Below are positions 1 through 11,275 of a DNA stretch of 64,000 bases, in pieces. A model generated the notes under the pieces. The model had not been told where the DNA came from. It ran no database searches and saw nothing but the letters and a program-made list of their open reading frames with translations. The stretch's first letter is position 1. The number at the start of each line of letters is the position of its first letter. Source of the DNA: Kingdonia uniflora (Eukaryota; Streptophyta; Magnoliopsida; Ranunculales; Circaeasteraceae); the NCBI GenBank assembly GCA_014058105.1, contig JACGCM010000933.1, positions 434,001 to 498,000 of the forward strand, given 5' to 3'. Position numbers and translations under genes: made by a program.

Positions 1-660
1 TATTGGTAATGGGGAAGACACTTACTTCTGGAAGGACCCATGGCATCCAGATGGCATTCTATTAGGTAGATTTGGCCAACAATTTAGATATGACTCTACA
101 CTCCACAAAGAAGCTAAATTATCTACTATTATTAGGGATGGGGTTTGGAACATCCCACCACACATCTCTTTCATGCTCAGTGATATTATTCTTTTACCTA
201 TGAGAGGAATTAAGATAATTGGTGACATAGAAGACATAATAGTCTGGACACCAGTAGCTGATGGAAGATTCTCATTATCTGCAACCTATGAAGCTCTAAG
301 GAAGAAGAAACCTGAAGTTAAGTGGTGCACTATCCCATGGAACAAAATCAGCACTCCTAGGTGCAGTTTTACTATATGGAGGGCCTGTAATGGGAGCCTA
401 AGAACTCAGAATAGACTTATACAGATGATAATACTTACTTAAGCTTTTTGTTACATCTGTGGAAGACCAGGGGAGAATGAAACACACCTGTTCATGGACT
501 GTATCTTTGCAAAGGAAATTTAGGGTAGAATTTTGAACAGATGCAACATCAACAGAACTATAGGAACCCTTGAAGATGAGATGAACTGGTTATTAACCCT
601 TAACAGTAGAGGTACAACTACAAGAATACTGAAAGCTTCCCTTACTACTATGATCTCATA
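1..660 (+). pseudogene. LINE ORF2 remnant: RT zinc-binding (zf-RVT) domain
   Basis: The translated frame shows the usual lead-in 'W.DPW' followed further on by 'W....DGRFSL..TYEALR' and 'PWNKISTPRCSFTIWRA', which is the typical order of the plant zf-RVT domain that follows the LINE reverse transcriptase. A Cys/His cluster follows (CYICG, then ETHLFMDC), but it lies after an in-frame TAA at 440-442 and a TAG near 523. In intact elements this domain is thought to help RNA or DNA handling by ORF2p. It is a relic here and cannot give a full-length product. Confidence 0.7.
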
Positions 661-667
661 TATCTGA

Positions 668-1348
668 ATGGAGAAGAACCTTAAATACTATGAGAATAAG
701 CTCCTTAATCTGAAGTTCACAATCTCAGCTATTTTCAATGAGCTTACAGTCATAATCAAGATGTTTTTTGAAGCTAAGGAAGAGAGTGATGCAGCTATTA
801 AGCTTTGTGCCATTTGGAATACACACTTAAATCTTAAGGTTAAGAAGGTTATCAAATGCAATTGGCTGCCCCTTAAACCTGTGGAACTCATGCTCAACAT
901 TGCAGTTATAGAAGATGGTGGCATGGGAGGCATCTACAGAGACCACATAGGTGCTTTTGTATTAGGTTTTGCAGGTAAGCAGATCAAAAGAAGTATCATC
1001 TACCATGAATTCAATGCTCTAAGTAGAGGTCTGTACCATGCTTCACATAATGGGTTTTAGATACTAAAAGTTACCACCAACTCAAGTCTGCTTGTTGACT
1101 TCATCAGTCTAAAGAAGAGACCACCATGGGAGTGCCTTGCACTATTTTACTCAATTAAAGAGATGCAGACATGGCTCCAAGAGTTCACTATTCATTACAA
1201 TTACAAGGAAGCAAACAGAAATGCTCATTGTTTAACTTCTCTTCAAGTTGTAATAGGTAAATCCATTCTCTCTCATAGTAGCATTCCTAGTGGCTTGCGT
1301 GCCTTGATAGATGATGATGCTACTGGAGTTGAGTATGATAGGATGTAA
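668..1348 (+). pseudogene. LINE ORF2 remnant: RNase H-like domain (RVT_3 type)
   Basis: The stretch after the zinc-binding domain contains 'NIAVIEDGGMGGIYRDHIG', then a hydrophobic strand and, after a stop at 1058-1060, 'MQTWLQEFTIHYNYKEANR' with 'NAHCLTSL'. This order matches the RNase H-like tail of plant LINEs (a D-G-A-type strand, an E-A-N-R type segment and an N-A-D-x-L-A-like end). Two acidic positions of the active site look altered. It is a separate frame from the upstream part, so the product is broken. Confidence 0.6.
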
Positions 1349-1420
1349 TTCTTTTGTTGGTTACGTTACCTGGTAGGGGTCTGCCTTAACCCCAGCTTAA
1401 CACTTAAAAAAAAGTTCTTT

Positions 1421-3559
1421 GATTTGAGATGGATCTATTTCTATTCCTGGCATCTCTTGAAAAGACCATGGGAAGGCATTGACATTCTTCTTTAAAAGCT
1501 GAAATAGGGTTTTCTTTTCTTCTTATGATAATTTAGATCCAATAAAAGTGCTTATTCCTGAACTATCAAGCTATACGGATTCAGCTGCTTCAGTGTTATA
1601 CTGCTCGAGCGTCAGAGGTTGCTCTTGCTGTAATTGTTATGCTTGTAACCACGACCTCGAGGAGGGTTAAATCCTATATATGATAGTTATTACAATTCCT
1701 CAATGATTGAATAGACGTAGATGTAAAAATAATATAATTTTGGATTCCCCCTAACATAGGTTATGCCTGTATTTATAATATATACGGGCAGTTACAAATA
1801 ATTGGTCTCCTATATTAGTGGGTAGTGGGAAAACTTATCGGATCTCTTGCAACGGCTTTATTTGACTAAGTGTGACGGTAATTGTAGGCGCACACTTGAC
1901 ATCTTCTCGAATGATCGCAGACCCTCGACATGGTTGTACTAGCTTCTCCTTGTCGAATCTGGGGAATATGCTATAAGTGTCATACTTCTACTTTAAAGTA
2001 TTTATCTAGTTTTAGAAGTATGAGTTATTATTTCGATTTAGAATATTACTCTAATTTAGCAATAGGAGTCCAACTTCTAAAATATGACCTGTACCCTATA
2101 AAAGGGCAAGCCTAAGATTAGAAAACCTAATTAGAATTTAGGAGTTCTATTATAATCTTTTTATGAGCAATAAAGAAACCCTAAGGGGAGATTTTCCTCC
2201 CCACCAATTGTATTGTGCGTTTATCGTTATTCTTTTTTATTGTTCTTCTAAGTAGTATTCTCCTAGCAATTATGGATTAAAAAGTGTTATTACTATCACT
2301 ATCTTCATGCTCTCCAAAAATGGGTGTATCTACATAACAACCAGTTGTAAGGATGGAAATACCTTGAAAGCATTACATTTTTTCCTGTCTAACCAAGCTT
2401 TTGAGGGTAAAACTAAACACAACGTCACGAAGGCGGTCCAATACTTCAGTCTTCCTTCATTCCCGCGAGAGTAGATAATAAAATTATGAGTAACTCGTGA
2501 TCTACTGCATATTTGTAGATGAGAAATGTAACATTAATACATACTAGTTCAGAGTTCTCATATTTGAGTTGTGCAATCATAGACTTCATCAAATATGGAT
2601 TGAATGCCTGTGTAGGGGATGGACCCACTCGTAGAAGGGAATTTTGGACGCGAGGGTTCGAATGGCACTCGTACCATTCACAGTATCCATCAGCACAATT
2701 TCAGGGATTGACCCGCATGTGCAAAAAATACCTCGTCAAGAACATGATTGAACCATACATCGACGTTCTACAGTTTAGTCCAAAGCTTATTCTTCAAACT
2801 GAGGTCAACTTTAGACATCAAAGGCTCCTTTGGGATTTCATATACCTTCCTCAATTGGCACAAAACCCTACCAGGTTGGTAAACTATAAAGACCTCGAAG
2901 AAATATAGTAAGCCCATAGAAAAGAACATCGAGTCTATGGGCCTCTAGTCAGACTCCATCTCATATGGTTCCCACAGGATCTAAAGCTCCACAATTCAAT
3001 AGTAAGTACCCAAGTACAACTGAAAATAATAATTAAGTTGCCCTTGATGTTAGCACAATCACATGACACTTAAATGCTACATACTCATATCGCCTATTTG
3101 TTGGTAATCAAAGCTTCTTTACTCTCACCCCTTCCAGGGGTCGGTATCCATCTCATAGCTCATGGTAATGGCTCCATGAAGCTAGTCCTGACCGTGGGGG
3201 TCATACTAGGCACGATGAAGTGCTCATATACCCAAGCCTACAAACATTTGTTTAGTACCACCAGAGAAACCGATGAATAGGTGAACGACTTGGTTAAACT
3301 ATGTAATAGGTATGGGCTATAGTCTGCTTATTGAGCCAAACCATGGATAAAGAAGGGGATGAAGCTCTCACTTTCAAAATTTTGTCGAAGCCAATCTCTC
3401 ATGAACTTTTAATTTCTCTACATCTCTTGCTCTAAATGACAGATCCAACTTCCCAACAACCTTCATTAATGGAGCTGCTCCTCCTAAGTGGAGAAGTTAT
3501 GGGCACCCACAGGTCCATAGAAGCTTAATAAATATCTATATTTGGAGTTTGTTTCATAT
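1421..3559. other. Unassigned repeat-like DNA
   Basis: I see no gene I can name here. An AT-rich stretch near 1640-1860 contains TATA-like runs and the phrase 'ccacgacctc' that also occurs in the Gypsy LTR at 36630, so part may be an old LTR in minus orientation, but no edges can be set. A 129-codon frame at 2519-2908 (+) has no recognisable domain and nothing gene-like around it. AATAAA at 2168 could be a polyadenylation signal of a decayed element. Confidence 0.4.
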
Positions 3560-3930
3560 CGTATCTAGAATACGTGTCAGCACTACCTCACGGTTACTCG
3601 TCGTCAGAGATTGCACATGGAACGACTACAGCAGGACTGACACTAAAAAGGTATGCGGGTTTGTACCTCTTCGCTCAAAAATATCATGCCCATAATATTT
3701 TACAAGAGGTCAAAAAGAAATTATGTTTTGTGAAGAAAATAGGATTCTGTTATAACAAAAAAAATTCTATCCGAACAGACTTTTTCTCTGTTCGAGCAGA
3801 CTTTTTCTTTGTTCAAGCAGGTTACTCAGAACTTTGTTTCTTCGATTAGGATCTTGGTTTTGTTCTAATAAAACATTATATGTTCGAACAGACTTTGTGT
3901 TTTTTAGTTTTTCTAATAAAAGACATCCTT
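3560..3930 (+). repeat. Copia LTR-like fragment with TTCGAACAGAC repeats
   Basis: Between about 3770 and 3895 the short motif 'gttcgaacagactttt' recurs in variants at spacings of roughly 25-100 bases. The same motif, in reverse complement and similarly repeated, fills the middle of the Copia LTR at 10596-11275. I read this as part of a related LTR in the opposite orientation. No TG/CA edges or target duplication could be found, so the ends are approximate. Confidence 0.45.
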
Positions 3931-4490
3931 TCTTATTTCACTTTTCACCTCTTCCAAAAGAACTTTTTCCAGGACTTGATATTTAGAGAGAGAAAATATT
4001 TCAACATGCGATTCAATGCGAAGTAAAACTTAAATTGAATTAATCGAAAATTGAGAAACCTAAAACCAATTTCAAAATTAACGAGTTTGAGCGATTCAAG
4101 CTTTGAAGCTTTGATGCGTTGTTCGAGATGAGGCATTGCGAGAATGTAGAATTGATTGCGAGGAGTTCAATTTTAAGAGAGGTAACCACGGGATGTGTTT
4201 ATCGAGTCTGTAAGTAATTGAATTTTTGTAATTTTGTTTCAATATTGTATTATTTAGCTGTCGGGCGATTCGGCAGCGACCTGTGGGTTTTTCTTCTAAG
4301 AAAGGTTTCCCACAGGGTTAAAATTGTTTGTTCTAGTGCTTAATTTACTTTTATTTGTTATAACTAGAACATTGGACCAACTTAAATTAGGCAAGGGTTA
4401 GACCGTTAATTTGTGGTTTGTTGGACCTATTAATTTTGACATTAATTAATCGAAATCGGTGATTAGAAATTATAGCTTACCCCTTAGGGA
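3931..4490. other. Non-coding, unassigned
   Basis: AT-rich sequence without a supported reading frame. It lies between the LTR-like fragment and the second LINE and may contain the 5' untranslated part of that LINE, but nothing in it shows this directly. Confidence 0.4.
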
Positions 4491-4499
4491 AGGGTTTCT

Positions 4500-5472
4500 A
4501 TGATTTTTGTTTCACCAATGAATCGGACTTGCACATAATTTGGAATATTGGCCCTTGGAAGATTGGTAGTTTCTCAGACTCTCACTATGGGTTCCTACTT
4601 TTAATCCGTTCACAAAAAAAAATAGTCATGCCCTAATTTGGATTAGGATTTCATATCTAAATCAGGAATATTGGATACCTAAAATTCTTATGCAGATTCC
4701 AAGGGGAGTAGCCCTACCCCTTCAATTCAATCTTGCTACAAAAGAAAAGAGGCATCGTCACTTTGCAAGAGTCCTTGTAGACGTAGATTTGAGCAAACCT
4801 CTGGTGAATGAGGCGATGGTGGAAAGGAAAGGCTATGCCTTTAATGTGTATATTGAATTCAATAATTTACCTCCAATTTGCAGTTACTGCAATATAATTG
4901 GCCATGATTCACATATCTGCAAATCAAAACTCGGCAATCTCAAACCAAAAGACTTGGGGGTCAAAACTGTTACTATTACTGATAAAACTACCCCAATTGT
5001 AACCACTGAGAAGACTCAAGAGAACACAACCTTTCAATACAATAGTGGCAGATCAAGGAGAAGGGCCAGAACCATTACAAAAAAGAGACATAGTAGTGTA
5101 TAGAGGGCTAAAATGCCAGCACCTTAAAGTGACCCCAACTTGTAGAAGGTTAGCAAGCCAGCTGATTTGGCCACACATGTTGAGACAGTGCCTGCCCGTA
5201 ACCAAAATGTGGACATTACACAAGCTGATATCGTGCCAGTTCTTTCTTAGATTGAGCATCAAAAGAATGGTGATGCTGCTTCCTCTCAGAATGAGCCTTC
5301 AACAACACATACAACTGTTCATGCTGATGACGTGCCAGTTGCTCTCTCTCATCAGGTTGACCATAAAAACCCTACTGCAGAAGCTGCTACTTTGGGTGAC
5401 AATGGTGATTTTGCTCCCTCGCAGGTAGAACCTTTATCATCCCTTACAGCTCATAGTGGCAGGTAACCCCAC
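4500..5472 (+). pseudogene. LINE ORF1 (gag-like, DUF4283 + CCHC knuckle), 5' part
   Basis: The best frame contains 'NQEYWIPKILMQIPRGVALP' and 'ARVLVDVDLSKPL', the usual closing part of the DUF4283 domain in plant LINE ORF1 proteins. A single zinc knuckle follows, CSYCNIIGHDSHIC (C-x2-C-x4-H-x4-C), near 4890-4930. Such proteins bind the LINE RNA and form the RNP. Only 4690-5103 is open from a methionine; the frame then passes stops before it reaches the hAT insertion at 5473. The ORF1 tail resumes at 6657. Confidence 0.7.
5465..5472. repeat. 8-bp target duplication, left copy (hAT insertion)
   Basis: AACCCCAC here matches AACCCCAT at 6657-6664 with one mismatch, flanking a sequence whose two ends are inverted repeats. 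An 8-bp duplication is diagnostic for the hAT superfamily. Confidence 0.75.
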
Positions 5473-6656
5473 CAGGCCCGGCCCTGGGCATAGACCCATG
5501 AGACGGCTGTCTACGGCCTCCAATTTTAACTCAAAAATAGGGACCTCCTAATATCGTAGCCTTTATATGTTTTTGGGCCTCCAAACTCCTAAATACCCAG
5601 TTTAGATATTTGGATTTGGGCCTATGTCATGTAAAACCAACCAAAGGAGAGTTCCTTTCTCTGTTTTTCAATATGGACAGACTCTCTCTCTCAAGAAGAC
5701 AAGAACGATTCATGAAGTTTTAACGAACCTCACCCCTCTCTCTCTAAACATAATTAGTAAATTTCAATGAATCTCTCTCTTTTCAACTCCCTAATTGTGA
5801 ATTTGAGATTTGTGAGATTGAGAACTAAGAAATTGCGATTGATTCTTTTATGAACTGGAGCTTGATTGAATCATCAAAATTGAGTAAGTAATTTGTCCAT
5901 CTTGTTGTTGAATCTCTTTGTTTCATGCTTTAATTGTGTAATTGTGCAGAAACTTTGAAATTGAGTTATTTTGGTATTGGTAGAATTGAGGTTTTCTTCA
6001 AATTCAAAAGATATGTTTTTGTAGTTGTTCTTCATTGGCCTATATTTGAACAAATGCTTAAAATGTTTTTGTTTTTGTTGTGGGATTGGAATAAGTTGTT
6101 TGATGGATAGAGTAGGACTACTAAATTTTATTTTTAAGATTAAAGTTACTGATTTCCGACATATTTTTGTGATTGGATTCGACTTGCGTAGAAGAGAACT
6201 GGATAGCGAGGAATTAACGTTGGCTACAGGGAAGCCTGAATGGCAATGTAATTTATACATGATCCTTGGTACATCGTCCTTGGTACAATTGGTGCCGTTG
6301 TTAATGGGATGGCTATGCCCTTTATGACCATTCTGACTGGAGATTTCACAGACGCTTTTGGACAAAATGCAAACATAGATAAAACTCTCAGTATAGTTTC
6401 TAAGGTATATATTCTCACTTTATCTTCTCAAAGATTTCCTTGGTTTCACAGTTCACTCACGAAAGGGCTTAAGAATACTAACATGAGATTTTATTTGATT
6501 CGATGATTTCAGGTAGCGCTAAAATTTGTATATTTAGGCGTGGCTGCCGGTATTGCATCATTCGTTCGCAAGTACAAGTTTTTTTTTTTTTTGTGGGGGG
6601 GGGGGGGGATTTTTTAAGTTCCGTCTAGGGCCTCCAAAACTACAGGGCCGACCCTG
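5473..6656. mobile_element. Non-autonomous hAT-type element carrying ABCB exons
   Basis: The left end reads CAGGCCCGGCCCTGGG, and the right end, read inward on the minus strand, starts CAGGGTCGGCCCTG. These are the imperfect terminal inverted repeats typical of hAT elements. The inner parts of both ends also share 'ggcctcca' (left) and its counterpart (right). An 8-bp duplication flanks it. No transposase is present in the 1.18 kb; instead the right half holds two exons of an ABC transporter gene with the intervening intron. A T-run followed by a G-run (about 6578-6609) lies near the right end. Confidence 0.8.
6268..6572 (+). pseudogene. Captured ABCB (P-glycoprotein/MDR) transporter fragment, two exons
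   Basis: Exon 1 (about 6268-6404) translates to a stretch with 'GTIGAVVNGMAMPFMTILTG' and 'DAFGQN', and exon 2 (6513 to about 6572) begins VALKFVYLGVAAGIASF. Together these match the first transmembrane helix and following loop of plant ABCB/MDR transporters, where G-T-x-G-A-x-x-N-G, P-x-M-T-x-x-x-G and S-K-V-x-L-K-F-V-Y-L are well conserved. The intron keeps GT (6405) and AG (6511-6512) in phase 0, so the piece was taken from genomic DNA. Nucleotide-binding domains are absent and the fragment cannot encode a transporter. Confidence 0.75.
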
Positions 6657-6878
6657 AACCCCATCACTACTAGCGCACCTTTAAACTCTGAGCAATCAGA
6701 CTTTGTTAACTTCTCTCTAGCTGAGAAGGAGGCTAATAATGTTCACAATGAGGAATTCACCCCTGTCACATATAAATCTATGAAGAAAGCAAACAAAAAG
6801 AAAGCCAAGACTAACAACATACCTAGAATTGTGGGTTATCATCTCAAGTCTCAGTGCAAAGGCTCTAGATCTCAATGA
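6657..6878 (+). pseudogene. LINE ORF1, 3' part
   Basis: After the right hAT duplication the ORF1 frame resumes as a Ser/Thr/Lys-rich tail containing 'KKANKKKAKTNNIPRIVGYH' and ends at TGA 6876-6878. A basic tail after the knuckle is common in LINE ORF1 proteins. The stop overlaps the ATG of ORF2 (ATGA), a compact arrangement often seen in plant LINEs. Confidence 0.6.
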
Positions 6879-9800
6879 TAGTACTTTATTGGAACTTAAG
6901 AGGAGTTGTTAATATTACCCCTCAGACTCTTGAAAAATATAGCTTTGTACCACAAGCCAGACATTCTTTTTTTGGCTGAACATATACCACAAGCCAGACA
7001 TTCTTTTTTTGGCTGAACATATGACTTCTATTGACACTGTTCATAAAGCTTTCTGGAACACCTTTAATATGAACCCCATTACTGCCAATATTAGAGACCC
7101 CTCTCTCTTACCTAACCTATGGGTTACTTGGAAAATAGATTTAGATGTGTCTATCATTTCTAATACTGCTCAACACATTTCTTTTAGAGCTAAGAGTTAT
7201 GGCCATGCTTTCACTGTCTCTAGGGTTAATGCTAGCACTAGTTATGTTAGAAGAAGAGATCTTTGGCTGGACCTTTCTCATATTCAAAGCTTTTATGTCG
7301 GCCCTTTTTATGCTATTAGTGACTTCAATGCCGTTCTTGGAGTTCATGAAAAAGTTGGAGGTAACCTTCCTAAAGCTCTCTCTTGTGCTGAGTTCAAAGT
7401 CTTTTCAGACACCTGCAACCTTCATAATCTTAACACCAAAGGTTATGCCTTTACTTGGTCTCATGGTAAAAGATTTAGAACTCATGTAGGTTGAAAGGCT
7501 GGACAGAAGCTTGAGCAGTCATGATTGGCTTAATCTCTGGCCTAACACCTCTTGTTGTACTCTCCCCAGACTAAATTATGATCACAACCCCCTCATTTTC
7601 TCTATCAGTAATACCCCTCCACCAGCCTTTCAACCTTTCATATTTCTTAAAATCTGGAGTGAACACAATGACCTTCTTAATGTTGTCTCCAATGCCTAGA
7701 CCCTCCAAGTTTTTGGTTGCCCTATGCATATTGTTATCTACAAGCTCAAGCATCTCAAGTATATCCTCAAAGATTGGATCTACAATGTGTTTGGCCATCT
7801 CACTGTCAAGATTCAGAATATCTAAGAAGCACTCAGTGCCATTCAACATCAGATATCTATTGCTCCTTCAAATGTTCTTTTCTTAGGCTTGTTCTAAGTC
7901 CTCTCTTAATGAAGCCCTCAGAATTGAAGAGCTCTCTAGAGAGAAAAGTCTAAAGTTAAGTGGGTTAAAGAGGGGAGGGGAACAGAAGCACCTTGTCTTC
8001 TACTCTACAGCCAAAATGAAATATTCTAAAGGCAAAATTCTTTGTTTACAAGATAATGGCAGATTGATTACTAACCCTGATGACCACTCTTCTTTCAAAT
8101 TTAGTCACATTTCTTCTCTTTATGCAGGCACTAATAGTTGCTCTGATAATGGTTTGGTGGAGCATGTTCTTCCCTATCTCATTTCAGCTGAGGATAATGT
8201 TTCTCTTGCTAGTGTCCCTACTCCGATGAAGTCATATTTGTTGTCTTCCCTATGGATGCCTCTAGTGCCCCTGGGCCTAATGGTTATAGCTATTTCATTT
8301 TTCAACATTGTTGGGGTATAGTTGGTCTTGATGTGAATGCTGCAATTCAAAATTTCTTGATTAACAGATTTGTCTATCCAGGGCTTAACTCCATCTTGAT
8401 CACTATAATCCCTAAAGTTACAGAAGCTATACACATTGGAGACATCAGGCCAATTGCCCATGGAAATGTTCTCTTTGAAATCATTCCAAAAATTATCTCT
8501 GACAGGCTAAGATTTTTGGCTGCCACTATTATTTCTCCAGAGTAGACTGCTTTCGTACAGGGAAGATGTATTGCTAGTTCTATTTGCTTGGCCTCTGAAT
8601 GTGATAAATCTCTTGATTGTACTGGTAGGGGTGGTAATGTTGGGTTAGAAATTGATATCAAGAAAGCTTTTGACTCCATGGATTAGGCTTTTATTTTCAG
8701 AGTTCTCAAGTGTTTTGGGTTATCTTCTGACTTCATCCAACTGGCTAGTGCCCTTCTTCACTCTTCTCATCTCTCTATTCTGATCAATGGGCAATCTCAA
8801 AGTTATTTCAAATGCAAAAGTGGTTTAAGACAAGGGGACCCTCGCCCATTTTATTTTGCCTTACCGAAGATGTTTTAAGCCGAGGCATCTCCGCCCTTTC
8901 TTTTGTTGGTCCAATTTCCCCCATTTCTTACTTTAACGGTGTCCCTACCCCTACTCACATCCTTTATGTTGATGACATATTTGTTTATTGTAAGGGCCTC
9001 TCTAGAAACCTTAATAATCTCATGAATCTCTTCAACTCCTATAAGCTTGCCTCTGGCCAAGTAATTAGCTAAGAAAAGAGCAAAGTTTATTTTGGTAAAT
9101 TTGCTTTCCCTAGAAAGCAGATTATTTCAGACATCTTGGTGATGCATGAAGATGAGTTCCGCTATAAGTATCTAACCCTTTTTTTAAAAGGCACCCTAGA
9201 AAAATCCATCAGCAAGGCATTGTTAATAAAGCCAAGATGAAGATGGCCTCTTAGAAAAGAAAGCTGCTTTCTATGTTTGGTAGAGTGCTCTTAGCCAAGG
9301 CTGTGATACTCAATATGCTTAATTACAACTTTACTATCTACAAATGGCCAAGATCTTGTATTCATTATCTGGAAATATGTATTAAAAACTTTATTTGCTC
9401 TGGGACTGTAATACTAAGAAGTTGGTTACTGCAAGCAGGAAAACCATGTGTCTGCCTGTGGATAAGGGGGGTCTTGATATTAGAGATCTTCATTCACTTA
9501 ATTATGGATCTATGCACAAGCATGCTTTTGATATGCTCTCTAATTCAGTTGGTGGGCTGCTCTCATGAGAGCCAAGTATCTTACTAGCCGAAGACCCCCA
9601 TTTCTTACTTTAAAATATCTTCTCTGTGGACTGGGTTAAAAAGGTGTGATTCCTTATGTGCTCTCTCAATCTAGATGGTTGATTGGTGATAGCAACATAA
9701 TCAATTTCTGGAGTGATGAATGGTTGTCTGGTCCAATCTCTAATAATATTAACATCCCTCTTCTAACCCAAAAATTCTTGAAGGCTAAAGCTTGAGATTT

Positions 9801-10430
9801 CATTGACAATAACAGTCGGCATATTCCCTAGTCCTTATTGCATACCCACCCTAGTTTGTATAATGAAATCAAATATACTACTACTCTCTCTATGAAAAAA
9901 GGGCTTGATACTCTTATCTGGAAGCAAACTGCTCTAGATACTCTCTCTCAAAGAGTTGTTGATCATGTTAGACCTCATAATGCCAAAGTCTTATGGGGCA
10001 AAAACCTTTGATCCCCTGCTATACCTCCTAAATGCTCCCTTTTTGCCTGGAAGCTCCTTCATGATTGTGTCCCTATAGATGATAGCCTCCAAGCTAGTGG
10101 CTGGATGATGGCCTCTTATTTTTCTGTGTGTGACTCTCAATCTCATATAGAAATAACTCAGCATCTTTTTGTTGACTGTTCTTATGCAAAAAAGATTTGG
10201 GGCTGGATTGTTGCTTGCTTTGGAAGAAATTTATCTCAAATTCAAACTGTTTCTCATCTGCTTAGATTGGCATTAAGCACACCTTAAGCTCTCAAGTGAG
10301 AGCTCTTTGGACTTCAGCTATCATCTCAGGGTTATGGAGTATACGGAAAGCTAGAAACTCTATGAGATTTGACAGTAAAGCCACTCCGACTAATCGGGCA
10401 TGTAAAATGATCATTCCTTACATTTTATTT
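6875..10430 (+). pseudogene. LINE ORF2 (endonuclease, reverse transcriptase, zf-RVT), broken
   Basis: The start MIVLYWNLRG resembles the conserved beginning of the LINE apurinic endonuclease. Endonuclease remnants run to about 7960, including FYAISDFNAV (the G-D-F-N motif changed to S-D-F-N) and 'GYAFTWSHG' with a D-R-S-L-type end near 7500. Reverse transcriptase follows: 'SAPGPNGYSYFIFQ' (8260), FVQGR (8552), LEIDIKKAFDS (8648), GLRQGDPRPF (8823) and the catalytic YVDDIFVYCKG (8964). The zf-RVT tail (about 9650-10270) has PPKCSLFAWKLLHDCVP and 'ITQHLFVDCSYAKKIW'. Numerous stops, for example at 8543 and 8683, and frame changes make it inactive. Confidence 0.8.
6949..7022 (+). repeat. Tandem duplication, 37-bp unit, two copies
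   Basis: The unit starting 'accacaagccagacattc' occurs at 6949 and again at 6986 with almost no difference. It lies in the endonuclease part of the LINE ORF2 and looks like a recent slippage or repair duplication. Confidence 0.8.
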
Positions 10431-10595
10431 AAAGCCTCATTTTTATTAATATATAACACTTATATGATTATTTCATGATTTTTAGGTTATATAAGAATAT
10501 ATGTGCAATTTGCAAGAAAAAGCTGAATTTTAGAGCTTATTCTAAATGCAAGTCTTCAAGCAATTTACAAAAGTTATTGATGGAGATGTCCCAAG
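10431..10595. other. Host sequence left of the Copia insertion
   Basis: AT-rich DNA between the LINE and the Copia element, ending in the target duplication CCAAG (10591-10595). It continues on the far side of the Copia element at 36136. No function can be assigned. Confidence 0.4.
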
Positions 10596-11275
10596 TGTTG
10601 AGAATTGAGGTAGCTAATATCTCTTCTACGATAAGAACGAAATGCAAAAATCGAGAAATGAGAAATTAACCAAACGAAGAACAAACAACAAAAACAAGAT
10701 TTACTCGGAGGAGGGAAGTAGAAAATCATTTCAGATGAAAAACCACTCTCCGTGAGCAATCCACTATTAATCAAAGAGGTTACAATAAATCACTCAAGCA
10801 TTCTTGAAGCTTCAATGAATCTCACAAACCCTCTCTGGGATTAAAGTCACCTTAATTTTTTTAAGAAACACTCCAAGTATTCCTTATATACTTGGTAGGA
10901 CATTACATGAGTTAGGGTTCAAAGTACAAATCACGAGGCAAACAAACGATCAAAGTTTTATTTATAAAACTGAGAATACGAGGTCTATTCGAACAGAGAC
11001 TAAATTGTATTCAAACAGACCTCTATCTGAGACCTTTGTCCGAATATAGACATAAGTCTATCATAACAGGCATCTGCCTGAGAGTTCTATACGAATAGAG
11101 ACTAAAGTCTATTCGAACAAAGGTCGCTTCCTCTTCTGTTCGAATAAACTAAAGTCCTGTTCGAACAAAACACCAAAAAATCACCCGAATGATCTTTTCC
11201 TTCATCTTTAACTCTCGTTTGACCCGTGAACTCCAATGAACATCGACGAACATAATTTGAGTTTATTACTCAACA
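10596..11275 (-). repeat. Copia C1 3' LTR
   Basis: 680 bp, from TGTTGAGAATTG to CTCAACA. It matches the split 5' LTR (24041-24083 plus 35657-36135) including 'acgaagaacaaacaac'. The middle (about 10985-11165) holds many variants of 'attcgaacagac'. On the minus strand the purine-rich GTGGGAGAT directly precedes TGTTGAGTAA, as expected for a polypurine tract next to the 3' LTR. The right-hand LTR lacks about 160 bp of this repeat-rich middle. Confidence 0.85.

Larger units (their letters stand above)
1..1420 (+). mobile_element. 3' end of a non-LTR retrotransposon (LINE)
   Basis: This is the 3' part of a plant LINE that enters from the left edge of the window. It reads, in order, an RT-associated zinc-binding region, a linker and an RNase H-like domain, and ends in a short A-run near 1405-1413, as expected for a poly(A)-terminated LINE. 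Several in-frame stops (near 440, 523 and 1058) show it is dead. The 5' part, with endonuclease and RT core, lies outside the window. The right boundary is approximate because no target duplication can be seen with the left end missing. Confidence 0.75.
4490..10430 (+). mobile_element. Decayed plant LINE (ORF1 + ORF2), split by a hAT element
   Basis: A nearly full-length L1-type LINE on the + strand. ORF1 carries a DUF4283-like region and a CCHC knuckle; ORF2 carries endonuclease, reverse transcriptase with Y-V-D-D, and a zf-RVT tail. ORF1 is interrupted at 5473-6656 by a hAT-type insertion. ORF2 begins in an ATGA overlap with the ORF1 stop at 6875-6878, which marks the two frames as one unit. 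Many stops and shifts make it inactive. The 3' end is uncertain because coding similarity fades near 10430 and no clear poly(A) tail follows. Confidence 0.75.

Noticed and set aside
2519..2908. A 129-codon plus-strand frame as a host gene
   Set aside because: No domain, no neighbouring exon or conserved motif could be seen; it lies in repeat-like DNA. It is left as unassigned.
5874..6365. A 163-codon minus-strand frame inside the hAT element
   Set aside because: It is antisense to the ABCB exon and to AT-rich DNA, has low-complexity composition and no recognisable domain.
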